A DNA stretch of 64,000 nucleotides. It comes from Acheta domesticus. Taxonomy: Eukaryota; Arthropoda; Insecta; Orthoptera; Gryllidae. The position numbers were made by a program, and so were the translations under genes. Positions 38,333 to 49,959 of this stretch are shown piece by piece (within the stretch, counting starts at the first letter, position 1; each line of letters begins with the position of its first letter). The stretch spans positions 173,745,282 to 173,809,281 of the forward strand of contig JAHLJT010000631.1 of NCBI GenBank assembly GCA_031308135.1, written 5' to 3'. The notes beneath the pieces are model-generated. The model was not told the origin of the DNA, did no database searches, and worked only from the letters and a program-made list of their open reading frames with translations.

Positions 38333-39190
38333 TTAACTCTAGAATGACGGTCACCGGTCATTATCATCGGTTATTATTTTAGATTCCAGAGAAAAATTAT
38401 AAATTTGTATGGAAACAAAGTTGTGTGGTGCTGGAGAAACAAGCCAGCCTACCTAAAATGACGGCTCCCAGTCAATTGACCGGTGTATAGTTTTAGCATT
38501 TGTGTGTGTGTGTTACTGACATTCATGACGTTATTTTATTCTTTTTATCTGTTTTGAACCTTATAAATAATTTGTTGAGTAATGTTCAACCCAAAATTTG
38601 ATTTTTATTCTCAATAGCCATTCACATTTCTTATCATTTTTTGTGATTGCAAACCGCCGCAAAGCAACATGAATGCAGGACCAAGTCTGCATTTTTATAC
38701 CTACGCATTGTTTCTAATATTGGTACTTGCCCGCCGGCCTTACGGATTTTCGGTACTGGTGTCGATGCGTGTTTGAACTTGTCACTGCGTCGCGTCACAA
38801 TTTTCGCCTCAGGCAAGACTACTACACGTAGTACCGTTCAAAAAAGGGACATGTTGCTTGTGGCGGATCTCTATTATTATAGTGGTATTGTGTGTAGTAC
38901 AATCCAAAAAAGTTGCGGCATGTCGAGAAAACGTTTTCTTACGCCAGCTCAAATTCTTGAAGAGCTGCGGAATATTCCTTCGGATCAGTCCGAAGGAATA
39001 TTCCGATCTGAAAATGAGTCCGATGGTCGTGAGTCAACTGACGTAGAAAGCGATATTGAATTTATTCCGCTAGAATCACATTCTTCCAGTGATACATCAA
39101 GCAGCGAATCTGACTCGACGATACAGAAATTTGACGATTCTATTCCTGGTAAGTTTCTTGTTTTATGCTCTAACTTACCTGTTTTTTAAA
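38333..39190 (+). mobile_element. piggyBac-like element, 5' part with first transposase exon
   Basis: TTAA at 38333-38336 is followed by CTCTAGAATGACGG and TCACCGGTCA. A subterminal repeat (AAAATGACGG, then GTCAATTGACCGGT) lies at 38456-38484, a coding segment from 38920 and a donor GTAAGT at about 39150. The ends match the lone copy at 35836. No 3' end or catalytic exons were recognised before the hAT-like element at 39642. Confidence 0.55.
38920..39149 (+). pseudogene. piggyBac-like transposase N-terminal exon (truncated)
   Basis: From an ATG in the frame MSRKRFLTPAQILEELRNIP, followed by a Ser/Glu/Asp-rich region (ESDGRESTDVESDIE, SSSDTSSSESDS). This is the usual layout of piggyBac transposase N-termini: a short helical start, then an acidic linker. 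The frame also stays open upstream to about 38647. It runs into a good splice donor (CCTG then GTAAGTTT). The catalytic DDD domain, several hundred residues in intact members, is not found downstream, so the gene is truncated or decayed. Confidence 0.55.
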
Positions 39191-39194
39191 AATA

Positions 39195-39630
39195 TATTTT
39201 TACTACGTTTATACATGCACTTACTTGCAAACTTTGACCTGTTCTTCTGATTAGCCATATTTGTACCACCATCGGTTTTGGCGGTATATTCTTTTTATAG
39301 TTCATTCAAAGTATTGTAAAAATTGTGTTTGAAATGTTTTTTAAATGTTTTTGTATTTAAAACCCTAATTTAATTTACTTTTACGGCAATAAAACTAAAC
39401 ATTTCCATGAAATGCCATGATTTACGTTTTTTCCTACCGATTTGAACGAGCACAAAGTCACAAGTAAGACCAAACTCAAAAGAAAACAAATTGTTAGGTC
39501 TACAATATACTTTAAAGCTGTCAAATCAGATATAGATCTCTCCAACGTTTTACATCAGAGCTCTGTGCTAAGTACTCTGCATTTAAAGTAACTGTGTACA
39601 CACACGTGTAGTTCATGCAATTCGGGGATA
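39195..39630. other. No recognisable feature
   Basis: A+T-rich. It could be intron of the piggyBac-like remnant, but no acceptor with a coding continuation is evident. Confidence 0.3.
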
Positions 39631-39641
39631 CTAAGCTTGAC

Positions 39642-41113
39642 CAGTGGTGGCTCGTGACACTTTTTCCTGGTAGGGCCAGGTGTAAAAGCACGAATATCAT
39701 CTCAGAATCACTAACTTATTTAATTAAAGATTCGTCATTTAATAGATCGTTTAATTTATATTATCAGTCAATTAAACATTTAAATCTGTACGTTTTCCAC
39801 AAAAAAACAAAAGTAGGGATTTTTATTAACTCATTTAACCAAATATTGGTATGTCAATGGAAATAAAAGATTTTTACAAAAATTACGCTAATGCCACAGC
39901 TTATCTTTTGGAATGCTGAGATTTCGAAAGGGAAACATATCGTAAAATTAAGACAAACTGACTTCGACTTGTTGTGCCAGTTGTTTAATTGGTCTGCACA
40001 GAAATAAAATCAGCTACATATATTTCTTCACTTCCTCCAAATACACTTCATACATACAATCTAGCAGCTCGATCTTTGTCATGTTTGAGTTATATTTATA
40101 AATATAATAATTGTTTAAATGATCATCTAACACACTATCTAGATTACCGAGTCACGATAAGTCTACAAAATTGCCATGGTCTTTTGAATCTTCAGATTCA
40201 TCATGCCCACTCAATGCTAGTTCATGAATGAATAGTGCCACATTATTTTACTAAACACTCAACCATTCTACCTAAAATATTTCTATTTTTTGCGACTAGT
40301 TCTAGATTGAAGTTTCGATCACCAAATCAATCTGTACAATATTCACCGTTCCCAAAGTTTTAAATTTGTAAGAATTTTCTAAATGCAATGTACTTTCTTC
40401 GTGTTACTTATCTTTTCGCTCAAATGTTTCATATTCTTACAGCCTACTGTCGTCCACAATCCCTCTCCAAATAATAAATAATAAAAGCAAAATTAGCTTT
40501 ATTTTTCTTCACTCACAGTCAACCCTGATTTTTTTTGAAACCTCGAATTACAGAATGTTCCTTTCTTCTTTCCATCAACATGTGTAAATGATAAGTCACA
40601 CGGTTTATGTGCTCCTAACCGTTTAATATAATTTTTTCCTTCAAGTTTCTGTGAAGAAAACTGAGAACAGTGTAATTAATCCACTGTGTTCATCTTACAG
40701 GGTGCAGAACTTCAGGTGCACTTTGAAAACGGCGCGCTCAGACTGCCTTTTCTCTGCGAAGGGCACGCTGGTACGGGCCCCTAGGACTGCTAAAATTAGC
40801 AAGCAGTGATCGCGCCCAGTGCGAAAGGGCGCTGACCTTGTAAACGGAGTGGGGTTACCACTTTGGGGCCCATGCAGGCCGGGCCCCTTGAGCACAACTA
40901 ACGCTATCTTTGAGAGCGGAAAGGAACTATGACAATGAATTCTTGGGAGTTGGAATGAGTCCTGGGGACGAATTGTCGATCTTCACGAATAAAGAATTCC
41001 AATAAAGTACTATAATTTTCACAAAGAGATCGCTGTAAAGACAAATATTTTTATGCTTTATTAAATATTGGTGGGGCCCGGCCTCAGTGGCCCCTTAGAA
41101 CGAGCCGCCCCCG
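39642..41113. mobile_element. hAT-like non-autonomous element with perfect 8-bp target duplication
   Basis: AGCTTGAC at 39634-39641 and again at 41114-41121 flank the element. Ends are CAGTGGTGGCTCGTGAC on the left and, in reverse complement, CGGGGGCGGCTCGTTC on the right, a short imperfect hAT-type inverted repeat. An 8-bp duplication is the hAT signature. The body is A+T-rich except for a C+G-rich patch at 40695-40900; a GGGGCCC...GGCC motif there is echoed at about 41072. No transposase frame. Confidence 0.75.
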
Positions 41114-41121
41114 AGCTTGAC

Positions 41122-41685
41122 TAGGACTATAACGAACAGTGGTGAAATTCAACCTACCTGATTGCTTCATTCTTCATCACGGAGATTCTTTCTGATTTTC
41201 TAATAGTTTCTTTGCAATTTCATCGCATAATGGCTACGTAATGATGGCGAATAAACATTTGGAGAAATAGCTAGCCAAGTATTGCACATGAAACCACAGG
41301 GTATTTACTACACTACAATATCAACAAACTTGAAAGACAAAATCATACCCTTGTTGAATTTGGAATTGATATGTTATGCGGGAAATGAAAATATGTTTTT
41401 GAGATACGTGAAAATTGAAATATTTTGCAAGGTTGATTTTGTGTTTGGCTATTTTTACAAGTGCACTTCATTTGACCCAAAATAAAACATCCAGAAAAAA
41501 TACAGGAGCTTTAAACAAGCAACATGCATGAAATCCGAATACAATAAAACTTCTCAGACGAGTTTTAGTTTCACCAGCATTGAGACATCTCGTAAATGAG
41601 AACAAACTCCGCCCCACTCGAACACACAACAAGAACAAGCCCTCTTCATGTCCTTTGAAGCGAAGCATAGCTGTCTAGAAGCTAT
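41122..41685. other. No recognisable feature
   Basis: A+T-rich sequence with no supported gene. Confidence 0.35.
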
Positions 41686-41689
41686 TTCG

Positions 41690-41955
41690 AGCGCAGGGCT
41701 GTTTGCCTGCGGCGTTGTCGCTGTTGTTGATGGGTGGCTGCGAACGTGATCAGGTTGGAGCCGTAGCGCCGAGCGTTGCCCTGCGGAGAAGCGACCGCCG
41801 CGTGGGTTCTTCCGCTGGCCCCGCCCCGCCCCGCCCCCTCCCCGCCCCACGCATTAGCCACGCACGTGGGGCTAGGGATAATTGCGGCCAGGAAACGGGA
41901 GCGCGCGGGTCACTGACGGTCGTTGCATTTGGCCGGTGACAAAGCAGACCATCCG
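41690..41955. promoter_or_regulatory. CpG island with clustered GC boxes
   Basis: Overlapping CCGCCC motifs (Sp1/KLF-type GC boxes) at 41819-41848, followed by GCACGTGGG (E-box CACGTG) near 41862-41869. No coding frame of convincing composition. Candidate promoter or enhancer. Confidence 0.45.
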
Positions 41956-41959
41956 CGAA

Positions 41960-42590
41960 TGGATTCCACATCATCAGTGAAGTTCGGATTCTTATGTGAT
42001 TACAATTTTTTGCCTACAGTCACTTCTCAATAGTTGTGATATTGGCGAATCATGGCCCACGCAGCACAATATCTAAATTTTTGTCACATCTATTGACCCA
42101 TGTATGTACAGTCCCCGACTAATGATAGGGGACCTTATTATTAGACGAGAACCATTCATCCCTAATCTAATGAAAAGGGATGAATGCAGTCCCCAGCTTC
42201 ATGTACTTCATTCTGCACGAAGCCACTGCGCTCCTTAGGCCCGTCTTAAGAATTTGATTAATATTTTGTCTACAGAATTTCTGAAACAAGGACGTCGAAT
42301 GATGAGTTGCTCAATGCATGTTCGCCCCGACGCACCACTCCCTTATTATTGAAGAAAGACATACTGAAATATGGAGAAATTATAGAAATTCTAACACACA
42401 AATTAAGAGAGTTAATTACGTAACTCGTAAACGTAATACGCTAAGAGAAAACATGGTACACGAAAATCCTAAAGACAAATATAATACACTATTCCTGTAA
42501 AACCACATAGATTCCCATATAATGTGTCGAGGAATTCTGAGCTTAACGCTGTTTCTCGGATATCCGACGAATAAGAGAGATGTGTATGAA
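41960..42590. other. No recognisable feature
   Basis: Mixed-composition sequence without supported features. Confidence 0.3.
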
Positions 42591-42594
42591 TCCG

Positions 42595-43440
42595 TAAGGT
42601 ACGAGCCACGGAAGAATGGGAGATGAAACTTTACTCTCGTGGTGGAAACAAGGACGGGGGCGAGGGAAGGAAGGATATTACGCGGAACGTGGCTCGTTGA
42701 TTTGGGCGCTACTCCCTGCATCCGTCTGAAATTGATCGGACGAATCTGTGGAAACGACCGCTGGGAATGGCCAGCCTCTACAACCCTCATCCAGTCGGTG
42801 GTAGGTTTTGACCCTTTTTTTGATTGATAATTTCGTGTATTCGGGTCCTTCAACTCCTAGTTCAGTTCTACTCAGTTCCTTAAGTATAGGACATACTTTT
42901 ATCACGGGGTGGTGATGTTTTTCCCCGCTAAAAGAGATCCGACGCCAACCTAGACGTCTTCTTGCGGGGGTTTTCCTAATCAGGTATCTTCCAACAGCGA
43001 GGCAACGCCTCAGCCAGATAACCTCTACTTCCCCGACAAGTCTCCCGACATGTGTGGTAGTGGAGTGTATAAGTGTAAGTAAGGGGGTCAGGATAGGACA
43101 AGGAAGAGGAAGAAAAGATCGCGCGCGGTCCGTGGCCCGTTTGTTGGGGTACTGCTTCGGAATTCGCCTTGTGTTGATCGGAGAAACTACGGAAGTATAT
43201 TGGCCAGAGCAGCCGGCTATAGAATTCTCCTCCGGGTAGCGGCTGAAGTCGGCGTAGGTTAGTAGTTCGTATGGAAAGTCCTGCTAACGGGGACTCGAAC
43301 TCTAGGACCTTCCGGTCGGGACATTGCGGTGATATGAATTGATGTCCTGAGCCACCTAAGCCGGCATTTATCTGACGTGGAATATCGTGTTCCCCCCGGA
43401 AATTGAACCTATGATCTTTCGGTCACTGAAGCTTGCCGCA
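42595..43440 (-). mobile_element. Composite of SINE-like elements, tRNA-derived head on the minus strand
   Basis: Base composition is distinctly more balanced than the flanks. On the minus strand, GCCGGCTTAGGTGGCTCAGG (complement of about 43345-43364) resembles a tRNA A-box region and GAGTTCGAGTCCCC (complement of 43289-43302) a B-box, spaced as in a tRNA. A second B-box-like AGGTTCAATTTCC lies on the minus strand near 43395-43407. ACGAGCCACG near 42601 is answered by CGTGGCTCGT near 42688. Probably nested SINEs. Confidence 0.5.
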
Positions 43441-43444
43441 AACT

Positions 43445-44290
43445 CTATTGCAAACGCACAGTAGGAAAAAAGATTCTATGCAAGATTACGCCAAGGAAAG
43501 AGCTTTGTTAATTTATAAGAGACACTATCGACATGAAAAGTTGCTATTGTTGATACAGAATTACTTCCAGGTGTGCATAAAACATATTCAAGACCGTGCA
43601 TATACAATTTTGCAGATATTGTTATAAATGAATCAGCAGGCACACGTGAAATGTGAAACATTAGTTCTTTACTCCTCCATCGTGCGTAGCTTGAAAACTG
43701 CGATGCACTCTTAAGCCTCAGAGAAACCCAGGTAGGTTTCTTCTCATTGTTATATATAAAAATATACTTTTTTGGAAATCTATTATATTTATGGGGGTTA
43801 AGTTTTATTGGGTGCCGCATATAATATGAATGGTCAGAATCACAAAACCTACATAAAATAAAATAGATTTTTTGATATTCTTTAAACTACAAATGTGCGA
43901 ATCTAAATGTCTGCGTTGATGAATGCTCGGCAATATTTTAATTTTTTTAAGTCACACACCATTCGGTCCTATGCAATGCACAAATCAGGCCCCGTTCGTT
44001 AATTAGATTTCGGTACGAATCTCTGTTACTTTTACAACAAAGTATAATTTTTCGGATACAACAAGAAGAAATTACTTGAATGTGAACTCAATATTTTTGT
44101 TCTCTTGAATCCTTTTCTTGAAATGACACACTTTATAAAAGTGCAATGCACGTTTATGAACTGCACACCGGTATTGCAGGTTAGATCCTCTTACGATTTT
44201 GAACAGCGAAATACATCGCAATTCCGGTTAAGTATAAAATGGTATAAGGAGGAGTGTGGTAAATACACGCAAGATTTTATCATCAAGTAT
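43445..44290. other. No recognisable feature
   Basis: A+T-rich sequence before the LINE remnant. Confidence 0.35.
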
Positions 44291-46180
44291 TTGTCAAGAC
44301 CCAGAGCGAACCTCAGCTATTGAACGGGTAGCAGTTGGCGGACAGCAAAGGGTCTGTAGATATACAGACTAGGGGCACTGAAGGCAATATTTATGGAGTC
44401 CCCCCGGACCGAGGCGGCTAGGAGACTATCGTGTGGGAGTGTGATCTGTGGCAAGATCGCATTCATTAAAAGCCACGGAAACTCTAGCGACATGAGTAAA
44501 TACCGACATTAAATAAGTGCTGTCCTTGTGTACAGGGATCAAACCAAAGGCTAAGGGAAGGAAAACCCTCTAAAAACAATGAGTAGAGAGGTGCCATTCT
44601 CTCTAGGGGAGTAAACCCTATTCATCCTGTTCCCCAGGTTGGAGGTTGGTCACAGGGCTAACAACCCATATCATCAAAAGATCACAGTTCAGAAACTTAA
44701 AAATAATAGCCGTATAGATAAAGTAAGACGATGAGGCAATCGGAAAAAGGAATATGACTTATATTTTGGTACGAGGAATGTATTATTTTCCAATACGACT
44801 GGGGCTCTAATATTTTGGAAGCCTTAAAGAAATGTTACAGGACATAGTAGCAGAGCAAGAAGTGAAATGGAAAGAAGAAGGAATAAAAGTATTGGGAGGG
44901 TATATTATCTGTACTCATAGTGCAATCAATGCAAGTAGTGAAGAAGTGGGATTTTCTATTAAGAAAGAACTACAAGGAGCAATTATGGATTTTAAAATTA
45001 TATAATTCAAAAATATCTACGCTACGAATTAGAGGAAAATTCTGTAACCTCACGTTTATTAACTTACATGCCCCGACAGGACAGACAAAGATGATAACGT
45101 AAGGAGTTATTTTTATGATTGTCTTTATAGAAAACAAAAGGCAACTCCTAAATTTGATGTTAAGACAGAAAGTAATTCGGAAAAATAAAAGAAAATATGA
45201 AGAAGAAAATCTAGATGATATACAAAACTTAAATGATAGGGATGCCATTAGAAAAATTCAATGAAAGAATTAAAAGTTATAAAGGTGTGTACCAACCTAA
45301 AATATCTGTATGTAGAGATAAAAAAAAAGGAAATTTAGTTGCTACGGAAGATAAAGTAATTAGCAGGTGGGCAGAACATTTTGATCAACTATTGAATGGA
45401 GGAAATCAAGTAATTCAACGCAAGAATAAGGTTAATTTTTATGGACCAAACCTTGAACTTAGAAGAACCTACAAGAAACGACACGTATGCAGCTATACGA
45501 GAACTGACCAATAAAAAGGCCCCATGATTAGAGAGTATAGTCAAAGGATTTATAAAAATGGGATATAGAACTCTGTGGATGAATGTACATAGTTTGATAT
45601 TTTTAATTTGGAGAGAAGAAAGAAAACAAATGATTGGCTAATGTCAGTTTTCAATCCCGTGAACAAGAAAGAGAATAGAATGGAATGGAATGCAAAAACT
45701 ACATAGATATAGCTTTGTTGAGTACCGTTTATGAAATATTCTCAACAATTGTAGCTAAAAAGTTAAGAAGACATTATGATCAAATTGTAGGGGATTACCA
45801 AAGCATAATCGCCATGGACCAAATAGTATTTTGCCTAAGACAAGTGTTAGAGAAATCATACGAAAAGAAGGTAGAGATGCATCCACTGCATATAGATTTT
45901 AAAGAAACATACGATACAATAGACAGGGTTGAAATGATTAAGGGATTATTTGAATTTTAGGTACCGCTTAAAGCGGTAAGATTGATACAAATGATCCTAC
46001 AGGACTCTTGTATTGTCGTTAAGGAACTGTTCGTTTCAGGGGAAAATATCTAAGAAATTCCCAACACGTGGAATAAAGCGTCAGTAAATCAAAGAAGCTA
46101 GGAAACGAAAATATTGAATAGGTGAATGCCTTCGTATACTTAGGTTATCTAATCACGGAAAATGCCTAGGTGTTAAAAGA
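44290..46180 (+). pseudogene. Decayed LINE with endonuclease and reverse-transcriptase pieces
   Basis: After a non-coding leader (about 44290-44700) come, in shifting frames: an apurinic-type endonuclease start with AEQEVKWKEEGIKV (44850-45004), LRIRGKFCNLTFINLHAPTG (about 45020-45085), a linker with VISRWAEHFDQLLNGG (about 45350-45410), AAIRELTNKKAP (about 45490-45525), and reverse transcriptase with IALLSTVYEIFSTIVAKKLR and HIDFKETYDTIDR (45700-45960). A late block with NAFVYLGYLIT (about 46120-46155) follows almost at once, so the RT catalytic core is deleted. The closest family I recall is the RTE or CFDP2-like endonuclease-RT group; clade assignment is tentative. Confidence 0.75.
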
Positions 46181-46184
46181 TGGA

Positions 46185-47145
46185 GAATAAAAGATTCAAA
46201 TATTTTAGGTTGCAATAAACCGACAAATTTAATCGCATATCAAGCATATAGTTTTATTTAAACAATTATGAAGTTTTATTACACGTATTCAAATGACATT
46301 TGAAAATCCGTTTCCATTCTGCTTGCAAAGCAGAGATATGAAGGGAAGCAGAACATAAAAATAATTACTACGTACTAGCAGTTTACTCTACAGAAATTTG
46401 AAAATATGTAACGATAAGTGTCAGAAATAACACTTAAGTTTTCATTAGTGGAGCCTTTTGTTTCTGCTACAATTCAATGTTTTCATTCGTACCATTATTT
46501 TCTTTTGTTGCAAGATCGCTTGGTACTTCTATTTTTGTGTTACACGACTATTGCATTACGTAGTAAAAAATATTTTTCTGTTACACGAAAATTAAAGTAA
46601 ATTTAACTAATATTTTATCTTCCAACTGCACATAATGTGCATTACGCAATGAAAATATGCATCCTACTAGCGAACCCGTCCGAGAAGTCTCACATGTTAA
46701 ATTCCCCATGTTTCCTTTTCCATATTAAGAGGGGAAGTTGTTAAAGAAACGTGTATATTTGTTTAAAAAATTAAAAAGGTAACTTTCAATTTACTTACAG
46801 AATTTAAAATTAAAATAAAAACAACTAAATTGATTTTTCAAACAAAGTTTGAATAAAGGTTTATTCAGTATTATACGTACACATGCTCTTGGAACAATAC
46901 ACTACACTTCCTTAAAAACATTTAAAGTATTTATACTATCTTCCTTGACAATTAGCTTTTCTCTTTACTTGATAGTCACAAAAATATTATAGAAGCTTTT
47001 TTATTCTCGAGAAAACAACTTAAAGGTATCCATGCAAAAATACAGGATACGGCAAGCATAACCTTACTCTTTGGAATATTATTTATAACTTTGTTACTGA
47101 ACTCACAGGTACACCCGTGCAATTTAATCGCCTAGAATATCAAGT
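46185..47145. other. No recognisable feature
   Basis: A+T-rich sequence with no supported features. Confidence 0.35.
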
Positions 47146-47149
47146 AATT

Positions 47150-47640
47150 AGTTTCATTTCACATACACTTGTGGATTCTGCAAGTCTCTGAACAAGTGGG
47201 GTGGTATCAAGAAGCGCCGGACCGGCAAAATATAAAAGAATGTTCAAGAAGCTTTCGTTCTGCAGATTTCGGCACGAGAAAAGTTTCTTTGTGGCCTCCG
47301 AATTCAAAAATTTGAACGCCCAAACACGCTTCGTCTAGGAATTATTCAACAAAAAAGATTTTACTCGTAATAATGCCGCCCGAGTGTTACGTGATGCTTC
47401 TGACGTATTGAGATTCATCTTTTTGACAAATCCTTCTTATTTTCAAAGTCAAAGTGCAAATCGCCACGTCTCCGTAAAGTTCTTTTTCTTTAGAGATCTC
47501 ATTTATGAAGATAGGTTGCATGTGCGCAAAACTCATCTATACTATTGAAATAATATAGTAGCGGATTTTAAATAATATAAACAATAAAACCTGAGATGAA
47601 TCTAGACTATGACAGCTGCATCTGGACTATGACATGCTGT
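47150..47640 (+). repeat. Dispersed repeat family R3, copy 1
   Basis: TGGATTCTGCAAGTCTCTGA, AAGAAGCGCCGGACCGGCAAAA, AGAATGTTC and AACCTGAGATGAAT occur in the same order as in the copy at 52570-52980. No coding content. Confidence 0.5.
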
Positions 47641-47644
47641 ACCA

Positions 47645-49300
47645 ACTATACATCAACGTATTTTAAATGATTAATTTATCAATCTCTTTAATAATAAATG
47701 TAGATCTAGATCTTTTACTTACCTGTTCAAAAGAGCATTTAGAATAATAAGTGTACTACGAGAATAGTCTGTATTTTCTTGAAAATGCTTCAACTTGTCC
47801 AAGATATAAATTAACTTGTTGAAATTACTAATCACTCTAGGGAACGCATTATATCCCAGTATTTTCAATGCAATATCATGACTAAACACGCTGACTTGAA
47901 AATTTCACTGAATCATTGCTGATAAAGAAAATACTGGCACAGATAAAACAGAACACAATCCTAACAAGACCGTCTTTGACCAATTTTGAATTTTTTCAAT
48001 TTTCGAAAAACCAGAGTTTTCAACCAACATGAAACCTATGCCGTTCTGAACGAAGTATTTTAATTAATGTCCTTTAGTGAAGAATGGTCTTTAAAGAATT
48101 ATTTTATTCTTCTCTCTCGTAACTATTTTGCATTGAATCCATCCTTTTAGTTTCCATTTTGCGGATTTCTCTTTGCGGAATACATTTTCTGCGGAATTCA
48201 TTTTTATTGTTTTATAAAAATTTTTGGCAATCTACCACGGTGTCAATTTCCTAATGAGAAGAGCCCGGAAGTTCGCAAAAAAGCCTCATTATTACGATTT
48301 TAAGATTTGTAATCATAGGAATCAATTAATTGTGCTTTTGGAGTGGTTTTGTAAGATTTTTATTTTCTATTTTTGACCCACAATAGCTTCCGGATTTAAA
48401 TACTTTGTCTCATTTTTACCTTTTTCGTCATTATTTTCTCTTTTTAATGACGGACTTCGTTCGTACCGTTCTCGATCAAGTAGAAAATGTATCTGCAAGG
48501 CTAGACGACAGATGAGAACGGTCGAGTTTTGTTTTTCTCTGTAAGAGGAGGCACGATTTCTGAAGTGGTGGTGTTGAACTCGATCTCAAGTTCAGCAAGT
48601 ATTAACAAGAGCTGTCAGAAAGCGATACGATAGTCATTTTTTTCTTTCTGTTTGACATACATTGTCTTTCAGAGACCATTACAAACGTAGTTATTTGAAA
48701 CATTCTTGAAGAAATTTTTAAAATATTAAATTTTGTGTTATGTGTTATTTTAATATGAAAGTTTGTTATTAATTTTTAAGTAGAAAATGTTACGTGATAA
48801 GCTATATTTCTATTGAATTTAAATTTGAGGGAAGAAAGAATATAACATAGTTTTCCATTTATCTTTGGAAAAGCGAGAACGTTTGCGATGGAGAGTTCGT
48901 TGCATAAGGCCAAGGTTTATTTCGGAAAAGCTCGGGGAAGTAGTAATGAAGAAATGAAACGTCCACATAGCATGCTAATATTATCATTCAATACACATTT
49001 AACTCTTTGGCTATTTGCTTATATGGAATTAACACGGAGCATTTAGAATCTTCTAAAATCTAGAAAGAATTTATTTTGAATTATTTAGGGAGTTTATGTT
49101 ATCCGAGGCTGCATTAACCAACTTTGGACATGCATATGTTAATAACGGGCTTATAATCGACTTAAATGTAAGTAATTCACAATCAGTTCTCTCAGATGAT
49201 TTAAAATTAAAGGATATATTTTTGATGTTTTTGAACGTTTTGTTTGCGATGTCTTTTTTGTGTGTCCCTCGTTAACTTTGTAACTCTGTCCCTCGTTAAC
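47645..49300. other. No recognisable feature
   Basis: A+T-rich. Just before the 21-bp array a 25-base segment containing CTGTCCCTCGTTAACTTT is repeated (about 49258-49305). Confidence 0.4.
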
Positions 49301-49305
49301 TTTTT

Positions 49306-49625
49306 CATTTCAAAAAATGCCTATTTCATTTCAAAAAATGCCTATTTCATTTCAAAAAATACCTATTTCATTTCAAAAAATGCCTATTTCATTTCAAAAA
49401 ATGCCTATTTCATTTCAAAAAATGCCTATTTCATTTCAAAAAATGCCTATTTCATTTCAAAAAATGCCTATTTCATTTCAAAAAATGCCTATTTCATTTC
49501 AAAAAATGCCTATTTCATTTCAAAAAATGCCTATTTCATTTCAAAAAATGCCTATTTCATTTCAAAAAATGCCTATTTCATTTCAAAAAATGCCTATTTC
49601 ATTTCAAAAAATGCCTATTTCCTGC
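49306..49625. repeat. 21-bp minisatellite, 15 copies
   Basis: The unit TGCCTATTTCATTTCAAAAAA (one base longer when written in full phase) recurs at exact 21-base spacing from 49318 to 49612. Fourteen of the fifteen copies are identical in the TGCC block; the third has TACC. Because 21 is a multiple of three, the frames stay open (FISKNAY repeats), but none begins with ATG in a plausible context. Confidence 0.95.
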
Positions 49626-49674
49626 CTATCTAGAGCAAAATAAAAGCCTGAACTTCTGGACTCTGCCACAAAGC

Positions 49675-49955
49675 GTGCCTTTAAACAACTGCCGTCTGCT
49701 GCGGAGAGCGCCTGGGCCAGCGCCGCCGACGCGTCGGAGCGGGGAATCTGGAGCGCGGAGCGGCGCCGCGCGGCGCCGGTGGCGGAGCGGCGATAAGCGG
49801 AGATAAGCAGGGCGTAAAATGAGCGGACGCGGCGCGGAGGCAGCACTCGAGTGTCAGTCGTCTTGCAGGAGCGGAGATCGCGCTGCAGCGGAAGTTGGAG
49901 TTTGGAGAGTTAACGTAGTGAAGGGAAGTGAAAACAGGATTACCAATTAGTGCCC
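49675..49955 (+). promoter_or_regulatory. CpG island with GATA sites and initiator-like motif
   Basis: C+G-rich block directly after the minisatellite. It contains two GATAAG sites (about 49792-49797 and 49802-49807) and TCAGTCG at 49854-49860, which matches the arthropod initiator TCAGT, with AGATCG about 20 bases downstream. No TATA box at the right distance. Candidate plus-strand promoter of a non-coding or unseen transcript. Confidence 0.35.
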
Positions 49956-49959
49956 TCCG

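Noticed and set aside
49244..49643. Repeat protein with FISKNAY or MPISFQK units
   Set aside because: The frames stay open only because the tandem period is 21; the longer one lacks an ATG and there is no promoter or conserved flank for it.
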